Source: Sulfurovum sp. | GTDB lineage: Bacteria > Campylobacterota > Campylobacteria > Campylobacterales > Sulfurovaceae | Direction of reading: 5' to 3' | Assembly (NCBI GenBank): GCA_027063305.1 | Contig: JAMORY010000026.1 | Location: 1-35,036, forward strand | DNA: 35,036 nucleotides | Shown: one piece after another, positions 1 to 9,145 of the stretch | Position numbering within the stretch: the first letter of the stretch is position 1 | How the letters are laid out: each line of letters starts with the position of its first letter | Position numbers and translations under genes: made by a program | The notes under the pieces: model-generated | Databases searched by the model: none | What the model was told of the DNA's origin: nothing | Seen by the model: the letters and a program-made list of their open reading frames with translations, nothing else

Positions 1-306
1 GAATATCACTGCTGCGATCAGGTAGCTTCCAGTCTCCAGAAAGTAGAGCACCCCGCTTAAGATGGTATCCGACTGCGTACCGGCGAAGGTATGCACATGC
101 ATCATCGGCAGTAGATTGGCAGGAATGTAGAAGACGATACTTGCAATCACCAGCGCCCATGTCTGCTGTATGCTGTTAGGAATACGCGCATAAACTTCCT
201 CTCCGCATCGTGGACAGTGCGCGACCACATCGGTACGCTTGTGCGGCAGTTTGACCAGTGCATGACAGGTATCGCATGCCGTGACACCATGATCGATGGC
301 TCTCAT
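1..306 (-). CDS. PqiA-family inner-membrane protein, partial (C-terminus beyond left edge)
   Basis: The first 102 codons of a minus-strand gene are present and stay open to the window edge. The start ATG (304-306) overlaps the stop of the upstream gene as ATGA, so the two are probably translationally coupled. Residues ~11-40 form a zinc-ribbon-like CxxC...CxxC (CDTCH and CPRCG), followed by a hydrophobic segment (WALVIASIVFYIPANLLPMM) and the beginning of a second one. This layout is that of a single PqiA domain (paraquat-inducible protein A, YebS-like). In the well-studied PqiABC and YebST systems such proteins work with MCE-domain proteins in transport between the inner and outer membranes. 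Whether an MCE gene follows lies outside the window. The family assignment is fairly secure; the role here is inferred. Confidence 0.8.
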   Translation of the reverse strand, partial: MRAIDHGVTACDTCHALVKLPHKRTDVVAHCPRCGEEVYARIPNSIQQTWALVIASIVFYIPANLLPMMHVHTFAGTQSDTILSGVLYFLETGSYLIAAVIF

Positions 307-929
307 AAAGCACTCCTTTTGGATTCTTCCTCTTCAATAATTTCCCACACCATATGCGGATTGTAACTAACCTGCATCGATGTCATCACAAATACCAGCA
401 CCACAAACGCCCACATCGACGTACCCGGAACAATCGTCCCCATCTTGACAAGCTTGACCATAGAGACCAGCACACCGACCAAGAATACATCGAGCATTCC
501 CCACGGTGAGGCGTGTTCAAGCACTTTTAGCACCGTCTTTGCATAAAAAGGTACTTTCCCGTAATAAAGCGGTGCAAAAAGAAGCAAAAAAAGCATAATA
601 CGCATCAGTGGAACGACCAGTATGGTCATGAGTACCGCAACCGCCAAGATCCACTCATGCTCCTTGAAAAGATAGACTGTACTGGTTAGAAAATTCGCTT
701 GAGAGAGATTACCCGCCACTTCAAAAGAGAGAAAAGGAAAATAGTTGACCAGTCCGAAGAGTATAAGCGATGCCAAGGCATAGGCGTACATCTTTTCAAT
801 CATACCCGTACGGTGACGAAAGAGCAGCGTACCGCAACGTGGACAGAGAAAACGTCCGTTACGCTGAGGCTCCCTGACACAACAGAGCTCATCGCACGCA
901 TGGCAGCAGACGATGTGTTCATGCTTCAT
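303..929 (-). CDS. PqiA-family inner-membrane protein
   Basis: A 208-residue protein with an N-terminal zinc-ribbon-like region (CCHACDELCC and CPRCG, residues ~8-33) followed by about four hydrophobic segments (around 48-70, 93-118, 143-162 and 170-187). This is the organisation of one PqiA domain. E. coli PqiA and YebS carry two such domains in one chain; here two single-domain genes sit in tandem with an ATGA overlap, so the pair may correspond to one split PqiA. It follows the glutamate synthase-domain gene by 21 bases on the same strand, so co-transcription is likely. Substrate and partners are not visible. Confidence 0.8.
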   Translation of the reverse strand: MKHEHIVCCHACDELCCVREPQRNGRFLCPRCGTLLFRHRTGMIEKMYAYALASLILFGLVNYFPFLSFEVAGNLSQANFLTSTVYLFKEHEWILAVAVLMTILVVPLMRIMLFLLLFAPLYYGKVPFYAKTVLKVLEHASPWGMLDVFLVGVLVSMVKLVKMGTIVPGTSMWAFVVLVFVMTSMQVSYNPHMVWEIIEEEESKRSAL

Positions 930-950
930 TCCCCCTCCTTCAACCCTCGT

Positions 951-2687
951 TTAGAGGTGCAGTTTTTTCTTAAAGTAGGTATCGACATCAAAGAATATCT
1001 CGCCTGTTTCATTCTTGTAGGTAAGGTTTTTACGGTTTAGCTCGCTAATATGGCTTTTTCCCATGATCGCAAGAAGGGTTTTCATCCCCTTAATGAGGTT
1101 CTTGTGGTAGTTGGCGATCTCATGCCCTTTTTTACCCACAAGGTATGAGGCACGCAGTTTCGGATCCTGTGTCGCCATACCTACCGGACACTGATGCGAA
1201 CCGAACCCCGAACACATACGCGCTCTGATGCACCCGCCGCTCATCATGAACCCTCTGGCGATTCCCACTGCATCCGCACCCATAGACATGGTGATGATCA
1301 CATCATCCGGTGTCAGAAGCTTACCGCTGGCGATCACTTTGATCTCATCTCTAAGCCCGTACTTTCTTAGGGTCGCATCCAGAATATAGAGCGCATTGTT
1401 CGTCGTAAGACCGACCGACTCCATCATCTCCAGCGGTGCAGTAGCACTTCCGCCTTCTCCACTGTCCACGGAGATAAAATCAGGCAGCGGTTTGCCTTCT
1501 TCTTTGCGTTTTGCAGCCGCTGCGACCATCTCGTCAACTACATTGGCATCGGAAACAACAATTTTCATTCCTACAGGCTTTTTCGAGATCTTTTGCAATC
1601 TTCCCACAAAGTCAAGCAGATGATCAGGGGTATCCGCATAGGGAAAACGGTTTGGAGAGAAGAGATCTTTCCCCTCTTCCACACCGCGATAGTAGGCAAT
1701 ATCGGCAGAGACCTTCTTCCCGGAGAGTTTCCCTCCCGTCTGCTTCGCACCTTGTGCGATCTTGATCTCCGTCATACGGCAAAAACGCATCACTTTCGCA
1801 TAGCGTTCCTCATCAAAATTCCCTTCCTCATCACGCACACCGTACAGTCCCGAACTCATCTGGAACACAATATCAGGCAGTGACTCAGGTACCTCTTTGG
1901 GAAAAGCATCCAGCGGAGCATTCCAGTTGATGCGGAAAAGTACATGGCTCTTTTTATCATAGAGATAGGTATTGCTGGTTTTACTGTTAAGCAGTATCTT
2001 TCTGTAGGCTTTAAGCGCATAGGTACGGTTGAAGATCTTGTCGATCACATTGAATGTGAATTCTGCCAACGGCGTACTCTTGACCACTTCAAGGTATTTA
2101 TCCTGTTTTACATCCGGTTCAAGCGTATAGAGATGATTGGAAGTCAGACTCCCTTCACCGGTATTGACCGTAAACCCTGAAAGTTTCGCTCCCAAAGAGA
2201 AAGCACGTACCGCTTCCGGGCTTAACGCCCCGTCACTCATAGCAGAACGGATAATAGGCGTTTTTGCCACAAAAGGGTATGCACACTGTGAACCGAAGGT
2301 TACGGAGAGATCATCAGAGACCTCATCTTCATTCTTGACATTGGTCGAATGCTTGATCACAAAACGAGAACCCGAAAAGGGCTGTGCTACGGAAAAGGAT
2401 TGGTAGTTGGGTACATCTTTTGCCGCTTTATAGACCCACTCAACCTTATCACGGGATTCATAGAATGTCTCTTCTGCGAAGTATTGTCTTAGGGGTTCAC
2501 GCAACGCTTCGAAGAAGTAACGGAAACGGCCGATGATCGGATAGTTGATAAGCAGCTGATGCTTACGTTGCACATAGCGGTCGTAAATGAACAGTGCGAT
2601 CAACCCGATAAAAAGCAGTACCAAAAAGAGTTCGGTGAACTCTCCTAAAAAGTTCCAGACACGATCGACAAAACCATTCTCTCTCAT
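951..2687 (-). CDS. FMN-binding glutamate synthase-domain protein
   Basis: A 578-residue protein with an N-terminal membrane segment (residues ~17-36, LFLVLLFIGLIALFIYD), which the soluble GltB large subunit lacks. The remainder matches the FMN-binding/synthase domain of glutamate synthase (GltB domain 2): GEGS in the barrel, VDSGEGGSATAPLEMM, the phosphate-binding region around VIASGKLLTPDDV and GADAVGIARG, and a cysteine cluster CIRARMC...CPVGMATQ resembling the [3Fe-4S] ligands of GltB but with wider spacing between the second and third Cys. There is no glutaminase or GXGXG domain, so it is not a complete GOGAT; it belongs to the stand-alone membrane-anchored family whose substrate is generally unproven. 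The upstream gene ends 15 bases away on the same strand. Confidence 0.88.
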   Translation of the reverse strand: MRENGFVDRVWNFLGEFTELFLVLLFIGLIALFIYDRYVQRKHQLLINYPIIGRFRYFFEALREPLRQYFAEETFYESRDKVEWVYKAAKDVPNYQSFSVAQPFSGSRFVIKHSTNVKNEDEVSDDLSVTFGSQCAYPFVAKTPIIRSAMSDGALSPEAVRAFSLGAKLSGFTVNTGEGSLTSNHLYTLEPDVKQDKYLEVVKSTPLAEFTFNVIDKIFNRTYALKAYRKILLNSKTSNTYLYDKKSHVLFRINWNAPLDAFPKEVPESLPDIVFQMSSGLYGVRDEEGNFDEERYAKVMRFCRMTEIKIAQGAKQTGGKLSGKKVSADIAYYRGVEEGKDLFSPNRFPYADTPDHLLDFVGRLQKISKKPVGMKIVVSDANVVDEMVAAAAKRKEEGKPLPDFISVDSGEGGSATAPLEMMESVGLTTNNALYILDATLRKYGLRDEIKVIASGKLLTPDDVIITMSMGADAVGIARGFMMSGGCIRARMCSGFGSHQCPVGMATQDPKLRASYLVGKKGHEIANYHKNLIKGMKTLLAIMGKSHISELNRKNLTYKNETGEIFFDVDTYFKKKLHL

Positions 2688-2702
2688 CTTCAGCTACCCA
2701 CC

Positions 2703-3323
2703 TTATACATCTATAGGCTGAGGACGGTTCATATCGAGTACGGCATAACCGATACCGTGATCCTCTTCGATCGTCATCGTTGCATCGTACGGTGGTTTAT
2801 GGTCTTGTAGTACCTGAACAAGATGACTGAGCACCAATCCGTAATTACGTCCGAGAGGTACGCGGATCAGCTCGATATGGTTTTGGTGGATCTTATCCGC
2901 CAATACATGAAGCAGACACTGATAGGCACGCTCATTGGTGGTATACTGAAGGTAGTAATTACGCATAATGTCAATGTTGCCAAGCCATGCACGCTTCTCA
3001 TCAATACTCAGGTTCGTATTGGCCTCCACTTTTACTCTGTAGTCGTTGATCAAATCATTGGTATGCGCTTGCCCCTCATCGAAGATCGCATCGACATCAT
3101 CACAATAGGTTTCAAGCAGTTCGACCAGCTTCTTCGCATCATACTCTCTGGCAGATACTTCGTGCAAGTAGACCGCTTTCCCCTCTTCAGGATTGAAATC
3201 GAGGCTCTCTAGCAACTCTGCCGCTGCGCTCAAGAAGGTATAGCTATCGGGTTTTGACTGGTCGAAACCGACACCGTGCTGTGAGACTTTCGGCTTTGCA
3301 CCAACATACTTTAACTGTTCCAT
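2703..3323 (-). CDS. conserved protein of unknown function
   Basis: I do not recognise this 206-residue protein. It is soluble, acidic and mostly helical in appearance, without signal peptide, cysteines in motifs or membrane segments. Visible features are SAAAELLESLDFNPEEGKAVYLHEVSAREYDAKKLVELL in the first third, cited in two parts (SAAAELLESLDF at ~33-44 and VYLHEVSAREYD at ~53-64), and a C-terminal part rich in His and Arg. The frame extends upstream to 3383, but the ATG at 3321-3323 is preferred because GAAGGAG lies a few bases upstream and a TATAAT-like -10 (3360-3365, minus strand) lies inside the longer reading. It is the first gene of the minus-strand group leading into the glutamate synthase-domain gene. 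Confidence 0.75.
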   Translation of the reverse strand: MEQLKYVGAKPKVSQHGVGFDQSKPDSYTFLSAAAELLESLDFNPEEGKAVYLHEVSAREYDAKKLVELLETYCDDVDAIFDEGQAHTNDLINDYRVKVEANTNLSIDEKRAWLGNIDIMRNYYLQYTTNERAYQCLLHVLADKIHQNHIELIRVPLGRNYGLVLSHLVQVLQDHKPPYDATMTIEEDHGIGYAVLDMNRPQPIDV

Positions 3324-3359
3324 AATTGATAAACTCCTTCTGTTTTGACATATACTATC

Positions 3360-3365
3360 ATTATA
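3360..3365 (-). promoter_or_regulatory. candidate -10 box for the minus-strand 2703-3323 group
   Basis: On the minus strand the sequence reads TATAAT about 37 bases before the chosen start codon, in the 162-base divergent intergenic region. No clear -35 was identified, so this is only a candidate. Confidence 0.4.
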
Positions 3366-3450
3366 TCCCAAGCTCCGAGTCAAATAGATTAATTATCCTA
3401 AAAAAACATTTATCTTTATGTTTATCATATCTATCTATATCAAAATACGT

Positions 3451-3456
3451 TATAAT
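3451..3456 (+). promoter_or_regulatory. candidate -10 box for the efflux operon
   Basis: A perfect TATAAT lies 30 bases upstream of the ATG at 3486, in an AT-rich divergent intergenic region, and is followed by an AAAAGGA ribosome binding site. It is the best candidate promoter for the plus-strand operon 3486-10457. A convincing -35 is not evident, which is common in Campylobacterota. Confidence 0.5.
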
Positions 3457-3485
3457 CACTCCATTCAATCTGAAAAAGGACCCTT

Positions 3486-4571
3486 ATGCCCGACCGTTTG
3501 AACAAACAGGAGAAAGTGGATATCGCCATCGAGATCGCCGTAAAGCTCGGTTTACTCTTTTTGGTGCTTTACATCTCCTACCTCATTGCCAAACCTTTCA
3601 TCGGCATTGTTGTCTGGGCGATCATCATCGCCGTTTCGCTTCATCCGCTGGTAGTGAGGCTGCAAGCACGCTTCGGACACCCCAAACGGATCATCATCGC
3701 ACTGACCGCAACGATGATAGCCGCACTGATCGTTCCGACCTATATGCTCTCCGATACCATGATACAAACAGGACAGGAGTTGGCAGTGATGATGAAGGAC
3801 GGCAATATCACCATTCCGCCGCCAACGGAGAATGTCAGGGAATGGCCGCTTATCGGCAAGAAGAGCTATGCGCTTTGGAAGTCTGCCTCACAGAACCTCG
3901 CTCAGACACTCGCACCTTTTAAAACGCAGATCAAACATACCGCTGAGTCCGTTTTTTCAGCACTGGGAAGCGGACTGGGTACGATCTTTATATTCATCGG
4001 CGCATTGATCATCGCCGCTTTCTTCCTGAGTGCTGCCGAGGGTGCGGTGGCATTCTACAAACGTATCATGCGCCGTCTGCTCGGTGACAAAGGTGATGAG
4101 TGGGCACACCTCTCGGCATTGACCATTCGCAGTGTCACAACCGGTGTTATCGGGGTCGCGCTCATCCAAGCCTCGTTCGCATTTATCGGGATGCTGCTCA
4201 TGCAGATCCCTCTTGCGGCGCTCTGGGCATTTGCCATTATGTTCCTGACTATCATTCAGCTGCCCGCGCTCATTATTATCGGGCCGGTCATCGCATGGGT
4301 CTTTGCCCAAGGAAGCGGAACGCCCGAGGTGATCTTTACGGTCTACATGCTGTTAGTGGGTGCCAGTGACGGTGTGCTCAAACCTATACTTATGGGGCGT
4401 GGGGTGGATATTCCGATGCTAATCATTCTCATCGGGGCTATCGGAGGAATGATGCTCATGGGGATGGTGGGGCTCTTTATCGGTGCGGTCATCTTCTCTT
4501 TGACCTACAAACTCTTTGAACTCTGGATATCAGAGGGACAAGAGAAAGAGGCATCAAAAGCTAAGCAATGA
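3486..4571 (+). CDS. AI-2E/PerM-family membrane transporter
   Basis: A 361-residue polytopic protein with about seven or eight hydrophobic segments: a pair near residues 18-55, one at 70-90, and a C-terminal block from ~155 to 345 rich in Gly and Ile. The central hydrophilic stretch and the C-terminal sequences (FLTIIQLPALIIIGPVIAWVF, DGVLKPILMGRGVDIPMLIILIGAIGG, cited as short landmarks: LKPILMGRG at ~299-307 and GLFIGAVIF at ~325-333) are characteristic of the AI-2E/PerM/YdiK family. Family members export autoinducer-2 or exchange Na+/H+; the substrate here is not readable from sequence. It is the first gene of the operon, with a good AAAAGGA site, and its stop overlaps the next start as ATGA. 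Confidence 0.85.
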   Translation: MPDRLNKQEKVDIAIEIAVKLGLLFLVLYISYLIAKPFIGIVVWAIIIAVSLHPLVVRLQARFGHPKRIIIALTATMIAALIVPTYMLSDTMIQTGQELAVMMKDGNITIPPPTENVREWPLIGKKSYALWKSASQNLAQTLAPFKTQIKHTAESVFSALGSGLGTIFIFIGALIIAAFFLSAAEGAVAFYKRIMRRLLGDKGDEWAHLSALTIRSVTTGVIGVALIQASFAFIGMLLMQIPLAALWAFAIMFLTIIQLPALIIIGPVIAWVFAQGSGTPEVIFTVYMLLVGASDGVLKPILMGRGVDIPMLIILIGAIGGMMLMGMVGLFIGAVIFSLTYKLFELWISEGQEKEASKAKQ

Positions 4572-5272
4572 AAAAACTCGACAGACACAACAACTTTGCC
4601 TACCTTTTTGCCGCGCTGATACTCTTTTTGTTCACCTCCGCCATCGTAGCGGAGTTCTCCGGTATCTTCAGCAAGAGCGCCTTTACGCTTATTACGCTAC
4701 TGATGCTTGGAGCCAATATCCGAACCCTCAAGCACGGCAGTACATGGAAACATGTCCTCTATGTGCTCATCCCCTCCTTTTTCATTCTAACGCTCATCGA
4801 ACACTTTTTTAGCGGCACCATATCGGTACTGCTACTGCTTAGTACCCTGCTTATCTTCTTCATCGGTAGTTTCACAACGGCATTCAAGCAGGTGTTGTTT
4901 GAAGGGGATATTGATGCGAACAAACTTATCGGCTCTTTGACGCTCTACATTCTGCTTGGACTTATCTGGACGATGATCTACCTTATCATTCTCTTCTTCG
5001 ACCCCAACGCCTTTACCGGACTGGAGGTGACAAACTGGCAAGAGGGATTCTCCCGTATCGCCTACTACAGTTTCGTCACACTCACGACACTGGGCTACGG
5101 TGACATACTCCCCCATGACCACATTGCCGAGTTCTTCGTCTACATGGAATCGATCATCGGGGTCTTCTATATGGCGATCATCGTATCAAGTCTCATCTCC
5201 TTGCGACTTGCCGCCATTCAAGAGGAGCGCGAGAGAGAGAAACGGCTTCATTCCAACCCCAAAGGCGACTAG
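4568..5272 (+). CDS. potassium-channel-like (ion transport 2) membrane protein
   Basis: A 234-residue protein with roughly four N-terminal hydrophobic segments, then a two-helix pore module: a helix at ~124-145, a pore loop with TLTTLGYGDILP (~171-182), and a final helix at ~192-213 followed by a charged tail. TLGYGD corresponds to the K+ selectivity filter TVGYGD. The N-terminal helices lack the regular Arg/Lys spacing of a voltage sensor, and no RCK/TrkA domain is attached. The start overlaps the preceding stop by ATGA, and the following gene starts at the base after its stop. The K+-channel call is firm at family level; selectivity and gating are unknown. Its position in an efflux operon suggests a link to membrane potential or stress, which is only inference. 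Confidence 0.85.
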   Translation: MKKLDRHNNFAYLFAALILFLFTSAIVAEFSGIFSKSAFTLITLLMLGANIRTLKHGSTWKHVLYVLIPSFFILTLIEHFFSGTISVLLLLSTLLIFFIGSFTTAFKQVLFEGDIDANKLIGSLTLYILLGLIWTMIYLIILFFDPNAFTGLEVTNWQEGFSRIAYYSFVTLTTLGYGDILPHDHIAEFFVYMESIIGVFYMAIIVSSLISLRLAAIQEEREREKRLHSNPKGD

Positions 5273-7345
5273 GTGGAGAAGTTCAAGTTCGCCGTCAAAG
5301 CGGCACTGAGTATCGCTTTGGCATTTCTTATCCCCTTCTCACAGGGATGGAACCAAGCTACCACCGCAGCTACGACGATCATGCTCATTGCTGCAATAGG
5401 ATCGCTGGGTGACTCGATGACAAAAGGGCTGCTTCGCGTTATCGGCACGGTGATCGGTGCGATCATCGGCATGGGCCTGATCGCCCTCTTCCCACAGGAG
5501 AGGATGCTCTATCTGTTCTTTGCCTCCGTCATTGTCACCATCATACTCTACTTCGCCCGTGCCTATCAGGGAGATACCACCATTTTCGTATTAAGCGGCA
5601 TCACCATCATGACTCTCTTTCAGAACGGTGAGGTGGACAATGTCTTTCTCTACGGCATAGACAAGACCTTTATGACCATCTTCGGCATTGCTGTCTACAC
5701 CTTCGTCGGTCTTTTCCTCTGGCCTGTCCACATGAAAGACGAAAGTGCCCAACACGCCAAAACACTGACACAAACCCAGCACACCTTCTACCAAAGCCTG
5801 CAAAAAGAGAGTACGAAAGAACAACAGGAGACATACAACACCCTCCTTCAAGAAGAGCAGCAGCTACAAGCGACCGTAGGCAAAACCCAAAATGCGGCAA
5901 GCGAGAGGGGCTTTAGCACACATGAGTGGAGGGAGATCATCGAGAGTTACCGTACGATCGACGAAATACTACTGCATCTCTACACGCTCCATGAAGGGAT
6001 CCAAGCACCCAACACCCCAAAAATCCCCCAAATAGAGCGTCTCTCTTTGGAAGTGGAGAGCCTCTTTGTTCGTATCGAAGAGGCATGGAGCAAGCAACAC
6101 CCCCAACCTCTACCCCAAGCTTGTCAGATCGAGTACGACCTGCTTTCTCTGCATACCGATGATCCGCTAAAGATCGCAGCAGCAACCACTACTATTCAGA
6201 CTCTCTGCGAACTGCACACCCATCTTCGCAACCTGCTTAAGAAGCTCAATGCCATCCATGACCCACTGCCTGCCTCCTTTCCCTATGAGTACCGGCAAAC
6301 CCAAGACCACCGCTTTCTTTGGGGAGATATCGAACATCTCAAAGCAACACTGGTGACGTTCCTGATCTTCTGGGGTGGTACGCTGTTATGGATATACCTC
6401 AACCCTCCCGGCGGCTTCATGGTGGTTTCACTTGCCGTAGGGTTAAGCGTCATTACCGCCTTTACCCCGATCAAACCCTCATTGCTGATGCTGCTTTTTA
6501 GCTTTGCGTTCATCTTTGCCGCACTCATGTATGTTGCTGTACTGCCTCAACTGCAATATGGTTGGCAACTGGGTATTTTTCTCTTTGTTTATGCCTTTAT
6601 CGGGTTTTATTTTTTCACCCCAGAGCTCTCCATCTTCTTTTTGATGGGCATGCTCACGCTGGGCTTGAGCGACACACCGTTTTATAGTTTCGATATCTTT
6701 TTGATGACCCTGCTGATGTTCTATGCCTTCTTGTCACTGCTGCTGCTTTTCTACTATATCCCCTTCTCCACCCGTCCCGAAAGGCTCTTCCTGCTCTTGC
6801 AAGAACGCCTCTATACCATCATGCGAAAACTCATCCGTACACTCTATGCCGACCCGAAAAAGAAGCAACACTTTTTGAGCCGACTTGCGGTACAATACTA
6901 CCGTAGCCATCTCATCTCTACCGTACAAAAGATGAAACTCTGGGCGGAACAGATCGACGAAAAGTACTTCAGCCCTTTGGAGAAAGAGGCGCTCTTGGCA
7001 TGGGTCTTGCATGCAGAGCGCATCGCGTATAGATTGGAGATGCTCTTGAGAAGAGAGGCAAAGGAGGGGGAGAATCCGATGATACAGACACTACTGCAAA
7101 AGAACGGGACGCAACTGCAAGATGTCTTCGACCGTATCGACACGAAAGAGAGCGACCCCGCACATATCTCACGTATACTTCAAACGCTTCTGCATCGACC
7201 TCCCTCTTCCCCACAAGAGAAACATGCCTATATCGAACTCTTCTCCTACATTACGATGCATATGCGTTTTTGGGAGAGCCTAACGGTATGGAAGCAGCAA
7301 AAAGCGCACCTGAACCTCCATACCCTACAAGAGAGCAGGTTTTAA
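5273..7345 (+). CDS. FUSC-family efflux pump (AaeB/YccS-like)
   Basis: A 690-residue inner-membrane protein with the repeated architecture of the fusaric acid resistance/AaeB family: an N-terminal hydrophobic block (~8-150), a hydrophilic helical region (~155-340, with charged and Gln-rich helices), a second hydrophobic block (~350-495), then a C-terminal cytoplasmic helical domain. AaeB in E. coli is ~655 residues, so the length fits. The likely job is proton-driven export of aromatic acids or similar amphipathic anions with the HlyD adaptor, DUF1656 protein and outer-membrane lipoprotein that follow. The start is GTG immediately after the previous TAG, with a poor ribosome binding site, implying coupling. 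Its stop overlaps the next ATG as TAATG. Confidence 0.85.
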   Translation: MEKFKFAVKAALSIALAFLIPFSQGWNQATTAATTIMLIAAIGSLGDSMTKGLLRVIGTVIGAIIGMGLIALFPQERMLYLFFASVIVTIILYFARAYQGDTTIFVLSGITIMTLFQNGEVDNVFLYGIDKTFMTIFGIAVYTFVGLFLWPVHMKDESAQHAKTLTQTQHTFYQSLQKESTKEQQETYNTLLQEEQQLQATVGKTQNAASERGFSTHEWREIIESYRTIDEILLHLYTLHEGIQAPNTPKIPQIERLSLEVESLFVRIEEAWSKQHPQPLPQACQIEYDLLSLHTDDPLKIAAATTTIQTLCELHTHLRNLLKKLNAIHDPLPASFPYEYRQTQDHRFLWGDIEHLKATLVTFLIFWGGTLLWIYLNPPGGFMVVSLAVGLSVITAFTPIKPSLLMLLFSFAFIFAALMYVAVLPQLQYGWQLGIFLFVYAFIGFYFFTPELSIFFLMGMLTLGLSDTPFYSFDIFLMTLLMFYAFLSLLLLFYYIPFSTRPERLFLLLQERLYTIMRKLIRTLYADPKKKQHFLSRLAVQYYRSHLISTVQKMKLWAEQIDEKYFSPLEKEALLAWVLHAERIAYRLEMLLRREAKEGENPMIQTLLQKNGTQLQDVFDRIDTKESDPAHISRILQTLLHRPPSSPQEKHAYIELFSYITMHMRFWESLTVWKQQKAHLNLHTLQESRF

Positions 7346-8931
7346 TGAGAAAGTACGTACGCCTTATGACATCCGCACTGCTGTTAAGCGGGTGCAATAC
7401 GCTCGGTCCCCATTTCCAAGGGGTCAAGAACCCACCGATCCCCAAAGCATGGAAAGCACATAACACAGATAACAGCGATGTCGTCACATGGTGGAAAGGC
7501 TTCCACGATCCAACACTCAACATCCTCGTAGAGAAAGCCTACCGTCAGAACCTCGACATCCAAAGTGCCGGCCTGCGTATTCTACAGGCACGCACCGCAC
7601 TGGGTATTGCCGACACGATGCAGTTCCCGCAACTGCAACAGCTCAATGCCGATGCCTCTACGACCCACACCAACATCAGTGACATTCATACCGCCAACAT
7701 CCGTTTCGATATGGGGTGGGAGCTGGATATCTGGGGCAAATACGCTCTCACCACCGAAGCCTCGCAAGCCGCACTCTACGCTTCGGTCGCAGGTTATGAT
7801 GCCGTTATCGTCTCCGTCATTGCCGAAGTGGCACGCAACTACATCAACTACCGTACCGCTCAAGAGCGATTAGGGTATGCCAAACGCAATGTGATCATTC
7901 AAGAGCGTGTGACCGAGATGACCCGAATACAGTTCAACTCCGGTAATGTCTCGGAGCTGGATATGCAACAGGCACGTACGCAACTCTACAACACCAAAAG
8001 CGCCATCCCCGCACTGCAACTTGATCTGGTGCGATCACGCAATGCACTTGCCCTGCTCTTGGGTGAGGATGCCACAACCATCGACAGACTCCTCTACACC
8101 CCCAAAGCTTCCGCCTACCAAAAGCATGACCGCTTTATTGCCAAGCACCGAGGGGTCATTCAACTCCAAGAGGATAAGAGCGTTGACCAGATGCAGCTGA
8201 TCCCCCGGATCTCCATCGACCCGCACTACCGCATCGATGCCAACCTCATTACCCAACGCCCCGACATCAAAGCCGCAGAGCATCTTGTGCATGTGGAAGC
8301 TGCGCGTGTCGGAGCGCTCGAAGCCGAACTCTACCCAAGCTTCTCTCTTTTCGGAAGTATCGGTTACCACCCCAACGATCAGTTCGGCAAATGGATCAAC
8401 GGTGCCGACGCACTTGCCGCGACCATCGGCCCTTCATTTCGCTGGAACATCTTTCAGTACGACCGCATCAAGAACCAGATACGCCTGCAAGACGCCACCT
8501 TTGAAGAGCGCCTGCTTACCTACAACAAAAGCATCCTCAGCGCCGTTTCCGAGGTATCCACGGCACTTAGCAGCTATCAGCTGACACGCCTGCAACAAAA
8601 AGAGAACCGCAAAGCCCTCGATGCCACGGTGCGGGCGTTCAACCTCTCTGTCATTCAGTACAACGACGGACTGGTCAGTTACCAGCGTCTCTTGACCACC
8701 GTCGAGAAGCTCACTACCGTCCAAGACCGTTTTGCCGTCATTAAAGGAAGCGTTGCGCTCAGTGCGGTCGCTCTCTACAAAGCCCTTGGGGGCGGATGGC
8801 AAATGAGCCGCGGAAAACGCTACCTCTCCAAAGAGAGCATTGCACGCATGCGTGCACGTACCGACTGGGGAGAATACCTCGATGAGAACATGACCCGCTT
8901 GCCAAAGGAGTTCACAGCCCATGCCAAGTAA
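7345..8931 (+). CDS. NodT-family outer-membrane efflux lipoprotein
   Basis: A 528-residue TolC-like outer-membrane factor. The ATG at 7345 is chosen (TAATG overlap with the pump gene) because it gives a lipoprotein signal peptide with lipobox LLSGC at ~13-17; a longer in-frame reading from 7270 would lie inside the pump gene. Two outer-membrane efflux protein repeats are visible, each with long amphipathic helices rich in Ala, Gln and Leu (e.g. GWELDIWGKYAL, RPDIKAAEHLVHVEAARVG, LYPSFSLFGSIGY). It would form the outer-membrane channel for the FUSC-HlyD pump encoded around it. The C-terminal extension after ALGGGW (~45 residues) is normal in length for NodT proteins. Confidence 0.9.
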   Translation: MRKYVRLMTSALLLSGCNTLGPHFQGVKNPPIPKAWKAHNTDNSDVVTWWKGFHDPTLNILVEKAYRQNLDIQSAGLRILQARTALGIADTMQFPQLQQLNADASTTHTNISDIHTANIRFDMGWELDIWGKYALTTEASQAALYASVAGYDAVIVSVIAEVARNYINYRTAQERLGYAKRNVIIQERVTEMTRIQFNSGNVSELDMQQARTQLYNTKSAIPALQLDLVRSRNALALLLGEDATTIDRLLYTPKASAYQKHDRFIAKHRGVIQLQEDKSVDQMQLIPRISIDPHYRIDANLITQRPDIKAAEHLVHVEAARVGALEAELYPSFSLFGSIGYHPNDQFGKWINGADALAATIGPSFRWNIFQYDRIKNQIRLQDATFEERLLTYNKSILSAVSEVSTALSSYQLTRLQQKENRKALDATVRAFNLSVIQYNDGLVSYQRLLTTVEKLTTVQDRFAVIKGSVALSAVALYKALGGGWQMSRGKRYLSKESIARMRARTDWGEYLDENMTRLPKEFTAHAK

Positions 8932-9136
8932 GATCCCGCACGAACTTGCCGTTGGAGACGTCTACTTCTCTCCGCTGCTTCCGGTCCTTTTCCTGAGCTT
9001 TTTTGCCGCACTTGTTACGGTCATGCTGCTGAACACGCTCAAACTCTCCCGATGGTTCTATGCCCCGTCATACGTATTTATCGCTATCATGGTACTCTAC
9101 ATGATACTCATCGACCGTTTTTGGATCACATTTTAA
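8921..9136 (+). CDS. DUF1656 membrane protein (AaeX/YtcA-like)
   Basis: A 71-residue protein with two membrane segments (around residues 17-39 and 45-65), starting with PHELAVGDVYFSPLLP, which is typical of the DUF1656/AaeX family. In E. coli and other bacteria this small protein is encoded between or beside the HlyD-type adaptor and the FUSC pump of aromatic acid efflux systems. Here it overlaps the end of the NodT gene by 11 bases and precedes the adaptor by 9 bases. Its mechanistic role is not established; a structural component of the pump complex is the usual inference. Confidence 0.88.
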   Translation: MPSKIPHELAVGDVYFSPLLPVLFLSFFAALVTVMLLNTLKLSRWFYAPSYVFIAIMVLYMILIDRFWITF

Positions 9137-9145
9137 AGGATAGCT

